In this document: piece after piece, positions 18,450 to 26,909 of the stretch | Layout: each line of letters opens with the position of its first letter | How positions within the stretch are numbered: position 1 is the stretch's first letter | Source: Thalassobacterium sedimentorum | GTDB lineage: Bacteria > Verrucomicrobiota > Verrucomicrobiia > Opitutales > Coraliomargaritaceae | Direction of reading: 5' to 3' | Assembly: GCF_031127905.1 (NCBI RefSeq) | Contig: NZ_JARXIC010000001.1 | Location: forward strand, 62,001 to 126,000 | Length of the DNA stretch: 64,000 bases | Notes under the pieces: model-generated | What the model was told of the DNA's origin: nothing | Databases searched by the model: none | The model's input: only the letters and a program-made list of their open reading frames with translations | Translations under genes and position numbers: made by a program

Positions 18450-19409
18450 TTATTTGCCTAAGTAAGCGTCTACATTATCTTGTGTAACAGGAATAAACTC
18501 ACGGTAAATTTCCTTGCTCTCGATCACAGCACCGGAATGAAGCATGGTTACCATATCCCAGATCTCTTTAGCGATATCTGTATTGGTGCCTGTAACAGTA
18601 ACAGTCATACGAATGCCTTCGTTATTTTTCATCGCCGACAATTCGGGTTGAGTCGCATCCGCAGCAAAGATACCAAAGTCATCCGTAATCTTAGCTGCAG
18701 CCTTGGCAGCTTCGTTTGCGCCAACTGAACCACCTCCACCAATAGAGCATACTACTTTAACATTAGGGTTGGATTGAAAGATGGTTTCCATCTTTTCAAT
18801 GCCTTCTTTGGTATCAATGGCACTGCTTTCTGCAACAATCTTAGCCTTAGGAGCCAATTCAATAATCGCATCGCGAATACCATTCCCACGCTCCAACAAA
18901 ATAGGCAGTTGTGGGTAGTTCAGTATCGCAACCTCAGCGCTGCCTCCGAGCTTCTCGTTAATCCATTTAGCAGCATGCTCACCAATGGTGTAACCAAGCT
19001 CATGGTTATCAATCAACCACGCCAGATCAGCATTCTTCAGGTTATCATCCCAAGCGAGAACTTTGATTCCAGTATCGCGCGCTTGCTTTAAGGCAAATTC
19101 CACACCCTTAGGATCCGCAGGGTGAATAATAATCACATCCACTCCACTAGAGATAAAATTCTCAATCTGCGTAATTTGCTTACTCACGTTACTATCACAA
19201 GCAACGTAATTAATACTGGCACCCTGGGCTTTCACTTCTTTCTCGATCGCCTGGCAATAGCCAGCCCAAGTCGGGTTACTCAAGGACTGTACAGTCATGC
19301 CAATTTTAATCTGATCGTTATCTTTGGAAGCACCCTCGTTATCTTGGCCGCAGCCTACAATAAACAAGGAGGCAAGGAGGGTGAATAATCCAATTAATTT
19401 TTTTCTCAT
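18450..19409 (-). CDS. Sugar ABC transporter substrate-binding lipoprotein
   Basis: 319-residue periplasmic binding protein of the Peripla_BP_4 (RbsB-like) type. The signal peptide MRKKLIGLFTLLASLFIVGC ends in a lipobox, so the mature protein is a lipoprotein starting at Cys20. Two lobes are visible: IKIGMTVQSLSNPTWAGYC (about 34-52) opens lobe 1, and a DVIIIHPADPKGVEFAL stretch (about 91-107) precedes the hinge. The C-terminus contains VTQDNVDAYLGK, typical of sugar-binding members. It is the first gene of the transporter unit, reading away from the PfkB-family kinase, and is followed by a partial terminator (18361-18428). The ligand is not predictable by eye; the neighbouring carbohydrate kinase suggests a sugar or a related polyol. 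Confidence 0.94.
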   Translation of the reverse strand: MRKKLIGLFTLLASLFIVGCGQDNEGASKDNDQIKIGMTVQSLSNPTWAGYCQAIEKEVKAQGASINYVACDSNVSKQITQIENFISSGVDVIIIHPADPKGVEFALKQARDTGIKVLAWDDNLKNADLAWLIDNHELGYTIGEHAAKWINEKLGGSAEVAILNYPQLPILLERGNGIRDAIIELAPKAKIVAESSAIDTKEGIEKMETIFQSNPNVKVVCSIGGGGSVGANEAAKAAAKITDDFGIFAADATQPELSAMKNNEGIRMTVTVTGTNTDIAKEIWDMVTMLHSGAVIESKEIYREFIPVTQDNVDAYLGK

Positions 19410-19807
19410 AGTATGGGGGGGGGGTTAGGTATTTTTATTGATGTTTTTTTATTAGACAAATCGAAGCATTGGTGGTCTCCGGGATGCAAAAATTCAAACG
19501 TAATTTTAATTATACAATAATACGCTAGGGCACAATTTTCGGGATGAGGTATTCACAGTAACAATGTTAGCCTGAAAACGAGAATTCGCATGAGGTAAAG
19601 GCTGACTCTATAAAGTAATAAATTATTACATATGTAAATACCAATAATTACATTTATACCACTTAATAATTACATTTGCATTACATTTAATCAATTCAAG
19701 CAGCAGACATCGCAACTAACGGACAATCCCCCCACCCCAGCGCACAACGACTCAAGAACTGAACTTAAAAAAAAACAATTGGGATAACTGAAAAAGTCTG
19801 TAGAGTA
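19410..19807. promoter_or_regulatory. Divergent control region between the sugar ABC operon and the PfkB-type kinase
   Basis: 398 bp with no gene. It must hold promoters for both divergent units. Its centre is very AT-rich and carries four TTACAT boxes (see 19626-19688). A run of seven or more G (on the plus strand) lies just upstream of the binding-protein start near 19413-19426. No riboswitch consensus was recognised. Confidence 0.7.
19626..19688. promoter_or_regulatory. Phased TTACAT operator cluster
   Basis: TTACAT occurs at 19626, 19648, 19670 and 19681, i.e. spacings of 22, 22 and 11 bp, all on the same face of the helix. Copies 2 and 3 sit in the identical 13-mer aataattacattt (19643-19655 and 19665-19677). 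Copy 1 is part of the perfect palindrome TTACATATGTAA (19626-19637). The pattern suggests cooperative binding of a regulator controlling the divergent sugar genes; no regulator gene is adjacent. Confidence 0.6.
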
Positions 19808-20965
19808 ATGGTCATGAATACTCGGATCTATACATCAATTAATGAGCTCTCCGATGAACTCGAGACTCCGATAACAAAAATTCTCCATGGCGCGGATACG
19901 AAGCCCAAAGGAATTACAGGCTTTGACGGTTTCATCGATACCTTCATTCGAATGGAACAGCCTTCTACGATGGCAGAACTGGGGCCGAAAATCACAGCTG
20001 CAGCCGGAATCGCCGCCTCCTACCCGGTGCAACACAATGGCGACAAATTTGGCGGGAACGGCCCCCTACTCACCTCCGCCTTACACGGCATATACGACGG
20101 ACAAATTGATCTGACCTATATCGGTGCAATGGGGCGCGATACAATTCTCCCAATATTCGAAGACGCGTTATCTGCAAAAACTACCCGCCTGTACTCACTC
20201 GCTGAACCAGCTCACAGCGATTGTCTAGAATTTGATGATGGAAAAGTGATGCTATCCGACATGCGCAGTTGCGCAGACATCACTTGGGAGCGCCTCATTG
20301 AAACAGTCGGGGCAGATGCACTGGATCAATTACTATCCAATTGTGATTTCATAGGAGCTGTCAATTGGGGTAAACTACCGCATGTCGGTAAAATTTGGAG
20401 TCAATTAGCCGGTCGGCTTCAGCAATTAGGCATCCGTAAAAAACAACTCCCCTTCTTTATGGATTTGGCCGAGTTTGAGCAGCGCCCACGTGAAGATATG
20501 AATCGCTTATTAGAGGAGCTCCCAGCAATCACGACTCAGTGTCATACAATTCTAAGCTTCAACTTAAAAGAAGCCTGGCAAATGGGGGCTTATTTTGGTG
20601 GCGAGTATTCGGGGCAGAAATCCCCGCAAGCAGTGGCCGAGCTCGCTGGTTTCCTACGGAAACACATTGATGTCGACCGCATCATCATCCACCCCAATGA
20701 TGGTGCCGCATGCGCAAGTAAGCAGGGCATCGTATACATCCCCGGTCCCGTCGTAAAAAAACCACTCATTTCGACAGGTGCCGGAGACAATTTTGGAGCT
20801 GGTTGCCTCAGTGGCACCTTACTTGGCTTGGATGATATAGGCATCCTACTGTGCGGGGTTTGTAGCAGCGGCTACTTTGTTCGTACAGGTGCATCCCCCA
20901 CCTTCGCACAGATCGGCTCCTTAATAAAACGGTGGCAGTCTAACGAACTTCCTGAACGCTTATAA
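19808..20965 (+). CDS. PfkB-family carbohydrate kinase
   Basis: 385 residues with the ribokinase-like fold. The N-terminal GITGFDGFIDTFIRM (about 34-48) and KFGGNGPLLTSALHG give the substrate pocket, and the C-terminal signature STGAGDNFGAG (about 320-330) supplies the anion hole and catalytic Asp (GAGD). About 30 extra residues precede the fold. ATG codons exist at 19808 and 19814; both are reasonable starts. It reads divergently from the sugar ABC transporter across a 398-bp control region, so it probably phosphorylates the imported sugar. The substrate is unknown: the sequence is a distant family member and not a clear ribokinase, fructokinase or KDG kinase. Downstream it converges with pheT. 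Confidence 0.9.
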   Translation: MVMNTRIYTSINELSDELETPITKILHGADTKPKGITGFDGFIDTFIRMEQPSTMAELGPKITAAAGIAASYPVQHNGDKFGGNGPLLTSALHGIYDGQIDLTYIGAMGRDTILPIFEDALSAKTTRLYSLAEPAHSDCLEFDDGKVMLSDMRSCADITWERLIETVGADALDQLLSNCDFIGAVNWGKLPHVGKIWSQLAGRLQQLGIRKKQLPFFMDLAEFEQRPREDMNRLLEELPAITTQCHTILSFNLKEAWQMGAYFGGEYSGQKSPQAVAELAGFLRKHIDVDRIIIHPNDGAACASKQGIVYIPGPVVKKPLISTGAGDNFGAGCLSGTLLGLDDIGILLCGVCSSGYFVRTGASPTFAQIGSLIKRWQSNELPERL

Positions 20966-21021
20966 GCGTCCACCCTAATGCAGAGTTAAAATACATACCT
21001 AGCGTATCGAACTCGCAGTCA

Positions 21022-21053
21022 GCACAACCCCGCCAGCATAGGCAAGGTTGTGC
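21022..21053. terminator. Stem-loop between the convergent kinase and pheT genes
   Basis: An 8-bp perfect inverted repeat (21022-21029 with 21046-21053) with an inner 3-bp gcc/ggc pairing lies between the two convergent stops (20965 and 21085). Neither side has a clean T-run, so it may act as a bidirectional stem-only terminator. Function inferred from position. Confidence 0.45.
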
Positions 21054-21084
21054 ATCACAAAAGCAAGATTCGAATTATTCAGCG

Positions 21085-23544
21085 CTACTTCCGAATTTGG
21101 TACTCTGTCTTTTCCGAAATCAATTTCTGAATTGCTTCAAACGCGCGATTCACCTCCTTATCCTTGAGGGTACGATCCGCAGCGCGGAAGCTCATGCTGA
21201 CAGCCAAGCTCTTCTTCCCCTCAGGTAGGCCTTGCCCCTGATATTGATCGAAGATACGGACACTCTCACAGTCAAAGCCCTGAGTCGCTTTTCTAGCGAA
21301 TTTCGCGACGTCCTTTTCGACGTCTCCAGCTAGCACAGACTCATCAACAATCAGTGCGAGATCCTTAGCGGAAGCGGGCTGATTACTAATGCCGAGGTGA
21401 CGGCCGCGCTTTGCTTTACGCTCGAAGAACTTAGGAGTCATTAGAATCGAACCAGCGATAATAGGTGTCTTAATATCCCATCGATCTTTCAAAATAGCCA
21501 TATTCAATAGACCAGCAGTAGCTTGAAAGCCCATCTTTGCAAAATCGCCGGCCTCGGCCGAATGGCCGGGTTGCCAGAGCTGAGACTGTTCAATAGGTTT
21601 AAAGGTCAATTTGCTGGCTGCAGTGCCCGCAATTTCCAAAATCTCTCCAGCCAGGGTACGCGCCGTATAAAAATCTGCAACTTCCCGCTGACGCCACTCT
21701 CGGCTGAGCTGATCAGCCACAATTACAAAGCCGACAGACACTAGCTCCACCATCTGTCCTTTCACCTCGCGATAGACATGGCCTCGCTCGAAGAAACGCG
21801 TCGCGCCCGTAGCACGCGCCGCATTCAACTTCAGCACATCTAATAAACCGGGAATCAATGAAGGACGCAAATGGCTCTGATCGCTTTGTAGTGGATTATC
21901 CAATGCCAGCACCTTGAAGCTCTCCTCTCCAAAGAAAAACTTTGTCTCTTCAGGATCGCGCAACGAATATAGAAAGGCTTCGTCGAAGTTTTGCCCAGTC
22001 AAGTAATCGGCCACCGCCTCATTAACTGTGTAAATGCGATGATCCTGCGTGCTAATACCGCGGGCAACAACCTCAGACTCGGGAATCTTATCAGTGCCAT
22101 AGACACGGATAAACTCTTCGATCAAATCAACGTCACGTTGTAAATCTTGACGATAGGAGGGTATCGACACTTCCCAACGCACAGAGCCGTCATCTGCATT
22201 GTGCACAGCAATCACCAGTCCAAGCGATTCGAGTACGTTCTGAATGTCCTCATCACTGACCTCAAAGCCAATGAACTGACGCACACGATCTGGTGACAGC
22301 TGCACTTCGGAGAGAGTGGGAGGCTCTGCCCCAACTTCAATTTGATTGCCGTCCACGCGGCCTCCCGCAACTTCGAGAATAAGGTCGACAGCGCGTAGGG
22401 CTGCATAGGTAACCCCTTTGGGATCGATACCGCGCTCGAAGCGATACGAACTATCCGAAGAAAGCCCTAATTTACGCGAAGTCGCGCGCACGGAGGTCGG
22501 AGAGAAATAAGCGGCTTCCAATACCACATCAACGGTGTCCTGATCGACCTCAGCCGCCAGTGAGCCCATAACACCTGCAACCACCAGCGGGCGCTCAGCA
22601 TCAGCAATCACAGCCATGTCAGCCGTAAGACTACGCTCGACTTCATCCAACGTGGTGATTTCCTCGCCCGCTTCAGCCATACGCACCACGAGTTTACCAC
22701 CTTGAATTTTGCCCGCGTCAAACGCGTGCAAGGGCTGGCAAGTTTCGTGAAGCACATAGTTCGTGACATCAACCACATTGTTAATCGAGCGCTGACCGGT
22801 AGCTTCGATGGCATCCTTGAGCCACTTAGGACTGGGCCCTATTGTCACGCCTTTAATACAAATCGCAGTATAGTGTGGACAAAATTCAGGCGCACTGACT
22901 TCCACACCAGAGATGAGAGCTGTTCCGTTACTTCCGTTCTCTATACTCGCTTTTACCTCAGGATACTGAACGCTCAATCCGAATTTGGCGGCTAACTCAC
23001 GGGCCACACCAATATGGCTGAGCACGTCGACTCGGTTAGGCGTAATTTCCAAATCAAAGACGGTGTCACCATCCGTGTAGAGGTCGTTGAGCGGCATGCC
23101 CAATTCAGTATCAGCTGACAGTATCATGATGCCATCATGATCTTGACCAATTTGTAGCTCCTTAGCGGAACACATCATTCCGGCAGAAGGTTGCCCACGC
23201 AACTTGGAGGCCTTAATCTTAAAATCGCCCGGTAGAACAGCACCTGGCAGCGCGACCATGACTTTGTCACCTTGCTTAAAGTTTTTAGCACCACAGACGA
23301 TGTCGTGGACTTCACCTTCGTTGCCAGTTGAGACCTTACAGCAACGCAAACGATCGGCATCAGGATGCTGAATATATTCAAGCACCTGCCCGACGACAAC
23401 GTTGTTCAATTGAGGCGGGCCCAATTTTTCATATTCCTCGATGTCAAAACCGAGTAAGGGCAAGACTTCAGCCAGCACTTCAGGCGAGTGCTCGGCCGGA
23501 TCGAGGTCGATATAGTTTTTAAGCCAGTTATAAGAAATTTTCAT
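21085..23544 (-). CDS. pheT: Phenylalanyl-tRNA synthetase beta subunit
   Basis: The 819-residue beta chain of the (alpha-beta)2 enzyme that charges tRNA-Phe. The domain order is complete: N-terminal B1 with a tRNA-binding (EMAP-like) fold at about 40-150 (VVVGQVLEYIQHPDADRLRCC), B3/B4 editing region (about 215-390, ATGQRSINNVVDVTNYVLHE), B5 (about 405-475), a catalytic-like core (about 490-690) and a C-terminal anticodon-binding FDX-ACB domain (about 720-819, PASAKDLALIVDE then EGKKSLAVSMSFRAADRTL). Length is normal. It lies 68 bp downstream of pheS on the same strand and is almost certainly co-transcribed with it. Confidence 0.98.
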   Translation of the reverse strand: MKISYNWLKNYIDLDPAEHSPEVLAEVLPLLGFDIEEYEKLGPPQLNNVVVGQVLEYIQHPDADRLRCCKVSTGNEGEVHDIVCGAKNFKQGDKVMVALPGAVLPGDFKIKASKLRGQPSAGMMCSAKELQIGQDHDGIMILSADTELGMPLNDLYTDGDTVFDLEITPNRVDVLSHIGVARELAAKFGLSVQYPEVKASIENGSNGTALISGVEVSAPEFCPHYTAICIKGVTIGPSPKWLKDAIEATGQRSINNVVDVTNYVLHETCQPLHAFDAGKIQGGKLVVRMAEAGEEITTLDEVERSLTADMAVIADAERPLVVAGVMGSLAAEVDQDTVDVVLEAAYFSPTSVRATSRKLGLSSDSSYRFERGIDPKGVTYAALRAVDLILEVAGGRVDGNQIEVGAEPPTLSEVQLSPDRVRQFIGFEVSDEDIQNVLESLGLVIAVHNADDGSVRWEVSIPSYRQDLQRDVDLIEEFIRVYGTDKIPESEVVARGISTQDHRIYTVNEAVADYLTGQNFDEAFLYSLRDPEETKFFFGEESFKVLALDNPLQSDQSHLRPSLIPGLLDVLKLNAARATGATRFFERGHVYREVKGQMVELVSVGFVIVADQLSREWRQREVADFYTARTLAGEILEIAGTAASKLTFKPIEQSQLWQPGHSAEAGDFAKMGFQATAGLLNMAILKDRWDIKTPIIAGSILMTPKFFERKAKRGRHLGISNQPASAKDLALIVDESVLAGDVEKDVAKFARKATQGFDCESVRIFDQYQGQGLPEGKKSLAVSMSFRAADRTLKDKEVNRAFEAIQKLISEKTEYQIRK

Positions 23545-23612
23545 GATGAAAAGTAATTGAAAGAATAGATTCGATGCTTCGGATGCACAGCCGACGCTGC
23601 AGTTAATTCTGC

Positions 23613-24653
23613 CTAGGCAAACTGTTTTAGGAAACGGACATCGTTTTGGTAATAGTAGCGAATATCATCAACGCCTTGTAATATCATGGCGATGCGCTCG
23701 ATCCCCATGCCGAATGCATAGCCAGTGTACGCCTCGGGATCGATACCGACAGCTTTAAACACCTCGGGGTCCACCATACCGCAGCCCATAATTTCAAGCC
23801 ACTTGTTACTCAGCTTACCAAGATCCGGCGAAAAGAAATCCATCTCAAAACTAGGCTCGGTAAACGGAAAGAAACTCGGACGCAAACGAGTTTTTGCTTT
23901 GGGGCCAAAGATTGTTTTGACGAAATGATCCAGAGTCGCCTTCAGATCGAGCAAGGTGACATTCTTATCGACGTACAATCCCTCAATTTGGTGGAAGTTT
24001 GCGCTGTGTGTTGCATCAGGAGTATCACGCCGGAAACAACGGCCAGGTGCTACAATACGAATAGGAGGCTGCGATTGCAGCATGGTGCGAATCTGCACAG
24101 TCGAGGTATGGGTGCGCAACAGGTATTTCTCGTCTGCGTGCTTACTGACATTATTAACTTTCAAACTCTCAGGCAAGTAGTAGGAATCCTGCATATCACG
24201 TGCCGGATGATCACTCGGAATATTAAGTGCATCGAAGCAATAATGCTCCGTCTCGAGCTCAGTCGCCTCGGCCACAGAAAATCCTATACGTCGAAAGAGC
24301 GCCACCATCTCTTCACGCACCTGAGCGATCGGATGCAGGGTGCCACGAGCGGCATCGGGCGCGGGCAGCGTAGGATCGATGGCCGGGCCAAGCTTGGCAG
24401 CCAGTTCAGCTGCTTCAATACGCTCAACCACCTGGTCAAATGCTGCTTGCACTGCGGTCTTGGCCTCGTTGATTAACTTCCCCATGGCTGGCTTGTCCTG
24501 CTTCGGCACTTTTCCCATGCCCTTCATGACATCGGTCAAGGCACCCTTGGGGCCGGAAATAGTAGCCTTGTAGGCCTCAAATTCTGCGCGCGCTTGTATG
24601 GTAGGTGCAGATTTCTGTACCTCGGCGACGATAGCGTTTAACTGTTCTTGCAT
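23613..24653 (-). CDS. pheS: Phenylalanyl-tRNA synthetase alpha subunit
   Basis: The 346-residue catalytic chain of phenylalanyl-tRNA synthetase. An N-terminal coiled coil (about 1-85) is followed by the class II catalytic domain: HPIAQVREEMVALFRRIGF, the motif 2 region LRTHTSTVQIR and RCFRRDTPDATH, and the motif 3 stretch GYAFGMGIERIAMI near the C-terminus (about 315-328). The FxFTEPS-type loop (FFPFTEPSFEMDF, about 262-274) that forms the Phe pocket is present. It is the first gene of the pheS-pheT unit. The ATG at 24653 fits the family N-terminus. Confidence 0.98.
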   Translation of the reverse strand: MQEQLNAIVAEVQKSAPTIQARAEFEAYKATISGPKGALTDVMKGMGKVPKQDKPAMGKLINEAKTAVQAAFDQVVERIEAAELAAKLGPAIDPTLPAPDAARGTLHPIAQVREEMVALFRRIGFSVAEATELETEHYCFDALNIPSDHPARDMQDSYYLPESLKVNNVSKHADEKYLLRTHTSTVQIRTMLQSQPPIRIVAPGRCFRRDTPDATHSANFHQIEGLYVDKNVTLLDLKATLDHFVKTIFGPKAKTRLRPSFFPFTEPSFEMDFFSPDLGKLSNKWLEIMGCGMVDPEVFKAVGIDPEAYTGYAFGMGIERIAMILQGVDDIRYYYQNDVRFLKQFA

Positions 24654-24910
24654 GATAGTCCTGTTTTACAGTGAAGCGGTGAGGGTTTCACTCTGAGATA
24701 TTTTGTCGAGACGGTTTTCCAGTAAATCTTAGGTGAAATCAGCAAAACTTCCCCGTCATTTTAAAAAATATTGCTGCAATCACAAGGGTTCGGTAGCTTT
24801 ACACGTGGAAAATCCAAATTAGAACACATACTTTTCATCGTCAATTAGCCTCGATTCACGGACAAAGGGAATTTAGATAATTCAACCACTTAGCATTAAG
24901 CTCATACAGT
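24654..24910. promoter_or_regulatory. Divergent spacer between pheS and the pseudouridine synthase gene
   Basis: 257 bp without a gene. It must carry the pheST promoter (minus) and the promoter of the pseudouridine synthase (plus). A small 6-bp stem (agtgaa/ttcact) lies near 24670-24692, close to the pheS start. No T-box, leader peptide with Phe codons or riboswitch was recognised. Confidence 0.4.
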
Positions 24911-25678
24911 TTGGCGACTTCAAAAAATACAGAAACTCGGCACTTAAAGATCTTATATCAAGACGCCGACTACATAGCGATTGATAAACCAGCAGGTCTG
25001 CTCGTGCATCGAAGCCCGCTAGATCGCCATGCTAGCGAGTTTGCAGTCCAAATGCTGCGCGATCAGCTGGGGCACCCAGTCAATCCCTGCCATCGTTTAG
25101 ATCGTCCCACCAGTGGCATTCTACTTTTTGCGCTCAACACGAGCGCGACTCGCGCCGCTCAAAATGTCTTTGCCCAACAACTCGCGAGCAAAACTTACCA
25201 TGCTGTCGTACGCGGCTGGCTCGACGGAGCGGGCGAAATTGATTATGATCTGCGCAACGAAGAAAGACCGGACAAAATGCAATCCGCAGTGACCGCCTAC
25301 CGCTGCCTGCGACAGTCTAGCATACAGGTGCCAGTGGGACGCTACCCCAGCGCACGACTTTCACTAGTAGAACTGCATCCGAAAACCGGACGCACGCATC
25401 AATTACGTAGACATATGGCACACCTGCGTCATCCGATTCTAGGTGACACCCGACACGGCGACAGCGCACAAAACAAATTCTTACGAGCTCAATGTGGTCG
25501 ACAAATACTACTACTGCGAGCAGTCAGACTACAAATCCCCCACCCGACTAGCGGTCGAAACTTAGATATACACGCCGGTATGGACGCTGACTTTGCAGCT
25601 GCACTCGATCAATTAAAACTCATCCCCGCAGCAACTGCTCTAAAGCATGCACAGCCGCCGCAGGACCATCTTCTTTAG
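24911..25678 (+). CDS. TruC-like RNA pseudouridine synthase
   Basis: 255-residue member of the RluA family, closest in layout to TruC, which makes pseudouridine 65 in some tRNAs. The N-terminus LYQDADYIAIDKPAGLLVHRS and the catalytic motif HRLDRPTSGILLFAL (Asp in HRLD is the nucleophile) are diagnostic; a C-terminal KTGRTHQLRRHMAHLRHPILGD block completes the fold. There is no S4 domain, again as in TruC. The start is TTG at 24911. Its last 59 bp overlap the end of the convergent glycosyltransferase gene. Target RNA and position are inferred only from family resemblance. Confidence 0.92.
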   Translation: MATSKNTETRHLKILYQDADYIAIDKPAGLLVHRSPLDRHASEFAVQMLRDQLGHPVNPCHRLDRPTSGILLFALNTSATRAAQNVFAQQLASKTYHAVVRGWLDGAGEIDYDLRNEERPDKMQSAVTAYRCLRQSSIQVPVGRYPSARLSLVELHPKTGRTHQLRRHMAHLRHPILGDTRHGDSAQNKFLRAQCGRQILLLRAVRLQIPHPTSGRNLDIHAGMDADFAAALDQLKLIPAATALKHAQPPQDHLL

Positions 25679-26861
25679 CCAACTCAACAGCCAAATCTCG
25701 AGCACGCTGTGGCATTTTCTTAGACTTCTCGATCATTCGCACCGCTTTCGGCAAATCTTCAGGCCAGCGCTTTCGTTTAACTTCCAAGCCCACTCCCAAC
25801 CGTTTAACCTCAGAAGCAAAAAACCACTGATCACCAATGTGAGGAATGATGACATGCGGCACCCCGGCATGCAGCACACTCGCTGTAGTTCCCGCACCAC
25901 CATGATGGATCACTAAGGAAGCGTATCGAAATAATTGATCATGTGACACGCGCCCAACTCGTAGCATCTGATCATTTGGCCGCTCGATCGTCAAACCAGC
26001 CCATCCGGATTGTATAATAATTTTTTTTCCAGCTGGCCAGTTACGCATAAAACGCGTCATCACCTTACGGGCTTCATCAAATGTCACGCTACCAAAGGTC
26101 AAAATCGGCACTGCTTCGTTCTGACAAAAATTCTTAAGAGTATCCTCCAAAGCTGCATCCTCTGGCGACTGCCATCGTAAATAGCCAGTAAATTTAAAAC
26201 GGTCGCTCCACAGCCGCGGCGGCTGACAGAGCTTTGCCGATACAGTCACCAAGGCTAAATCTGCGGGTTCCAACGCAAAACTTTCGGCGCGCCCCATACC
26301 ATGACGTGCCATCGCCTCGCCCACTACACGATTAATTTGCCAACACAGCACACGATCTGTGAGTTTCCACAAAACCTGATTCCAACGACGACGAAGAAAA
26401 GCGGGGGCAGCTAAACGTGGTAAGCCCTCTGGAGGATAACTGACCGAAGGCACCACATTGTGAGCAAATGTAGTCACCACACAGGGTACATTAGCTTGAC
26501 GTGCAAGGGTGCACAAATTGGCAAACACATAACTGGTGACAAAAATATCGGCGCTCACCAACTCACGCTGTAAAGTCTCCAATATTTCATCGAGAAAAGG
26601 TAGGGATTCAGAGTAAATAATTCGTATCAAGTCCAAGGCGTGTCTGGCCTTAGTCAAGTCACGCATCGCTTCTGCAAAGCCACTCTGATCCCAATCCGGC
26701 GGGAGGTACACGAACTCGATACCCGCCGACTCAATTTCATCGCGAAACAGAGAAACAGTAGCAAAACGCACCTCATGCCCCGCCTCAACCAGTGCCCGAC
26801 CCAATCGAATTACTGGATAAATATCTCCTGTCGAACCGTGTGAAGTAAGCAATACGTTCAT
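25620..26861 (-). CDS. GT1-family (UGT/MGT-like) glycosyltransferase
   Basis: A GT-B fold glycosyltransferase of the UDP-glucuronosyl/sterol-glucosyltransferase type, about 413 residues from ATG 26861. I prefer this start because NVLLTSHGSTGDIYPVIRLG is the normal family N-terminus; the frame remains open to 26906. The C-terminal donor-binding signature is clear: IHHGGAGTTASVLHAGVPHV and IPHIGDQWFFASEVKRLGVG. Such enzymes add sugars to lipids, sterols, hopanoids, carotenoids or small metabolites. Its neighbour across a 48-bp divergent spacer is protoporphyrinogen oxidase; no carotenoid or polyketide genes are nearby. The stop lies inside the pseudouridine synthase gene (59-bp convergent overlap). 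Confidence 0.93.
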   Translation of the reverse strand: MNVLLTSHGSTGDIYPVIRLGRALVEAGHEVRFATVSLFRDEIESAGIEFVYLPPDWDQSGFAEAMRDLTKARHALDLIRIIYSESLPFLDEILETLQRELVSADIFVTSYVFANLCTLARQANVPCVVTTFAHNVVPSVSYPPEGLPRLAAPAFLRRRWNQVLWKLTDRVLCWQINRVVGEAMARHGMGRAESFALEPADLALVTVSAKLCQPPRLWSDRFKFTGYLRWQSPEDAALEDTLKNFCQNEAVPILTFGSVTFDEARKVMTRFMRNWPAGKKIIIQSGWAGLTIERPNDQMLRVGRVSHDQLFRYASLVIHHGGAGTTASVLHAGVPHVIIPHIGDQWFFASEVKRLGVGLEVKRKRWPEDLPKAVRMIEKSKKMPQRARDLAVELAKEDGPAAAVHALEQLLRG

Positions 26862-26909
26862 AAAAATTGACTTTAAGTGTGAAAGAAACTCGAGAATCAA
26901 CAGCATTCA

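Noticed and set aside
23925-24476. A 183-codon open frame opposite pheS
   Set aside because: It is a shadow of pheS, whose product is certain.
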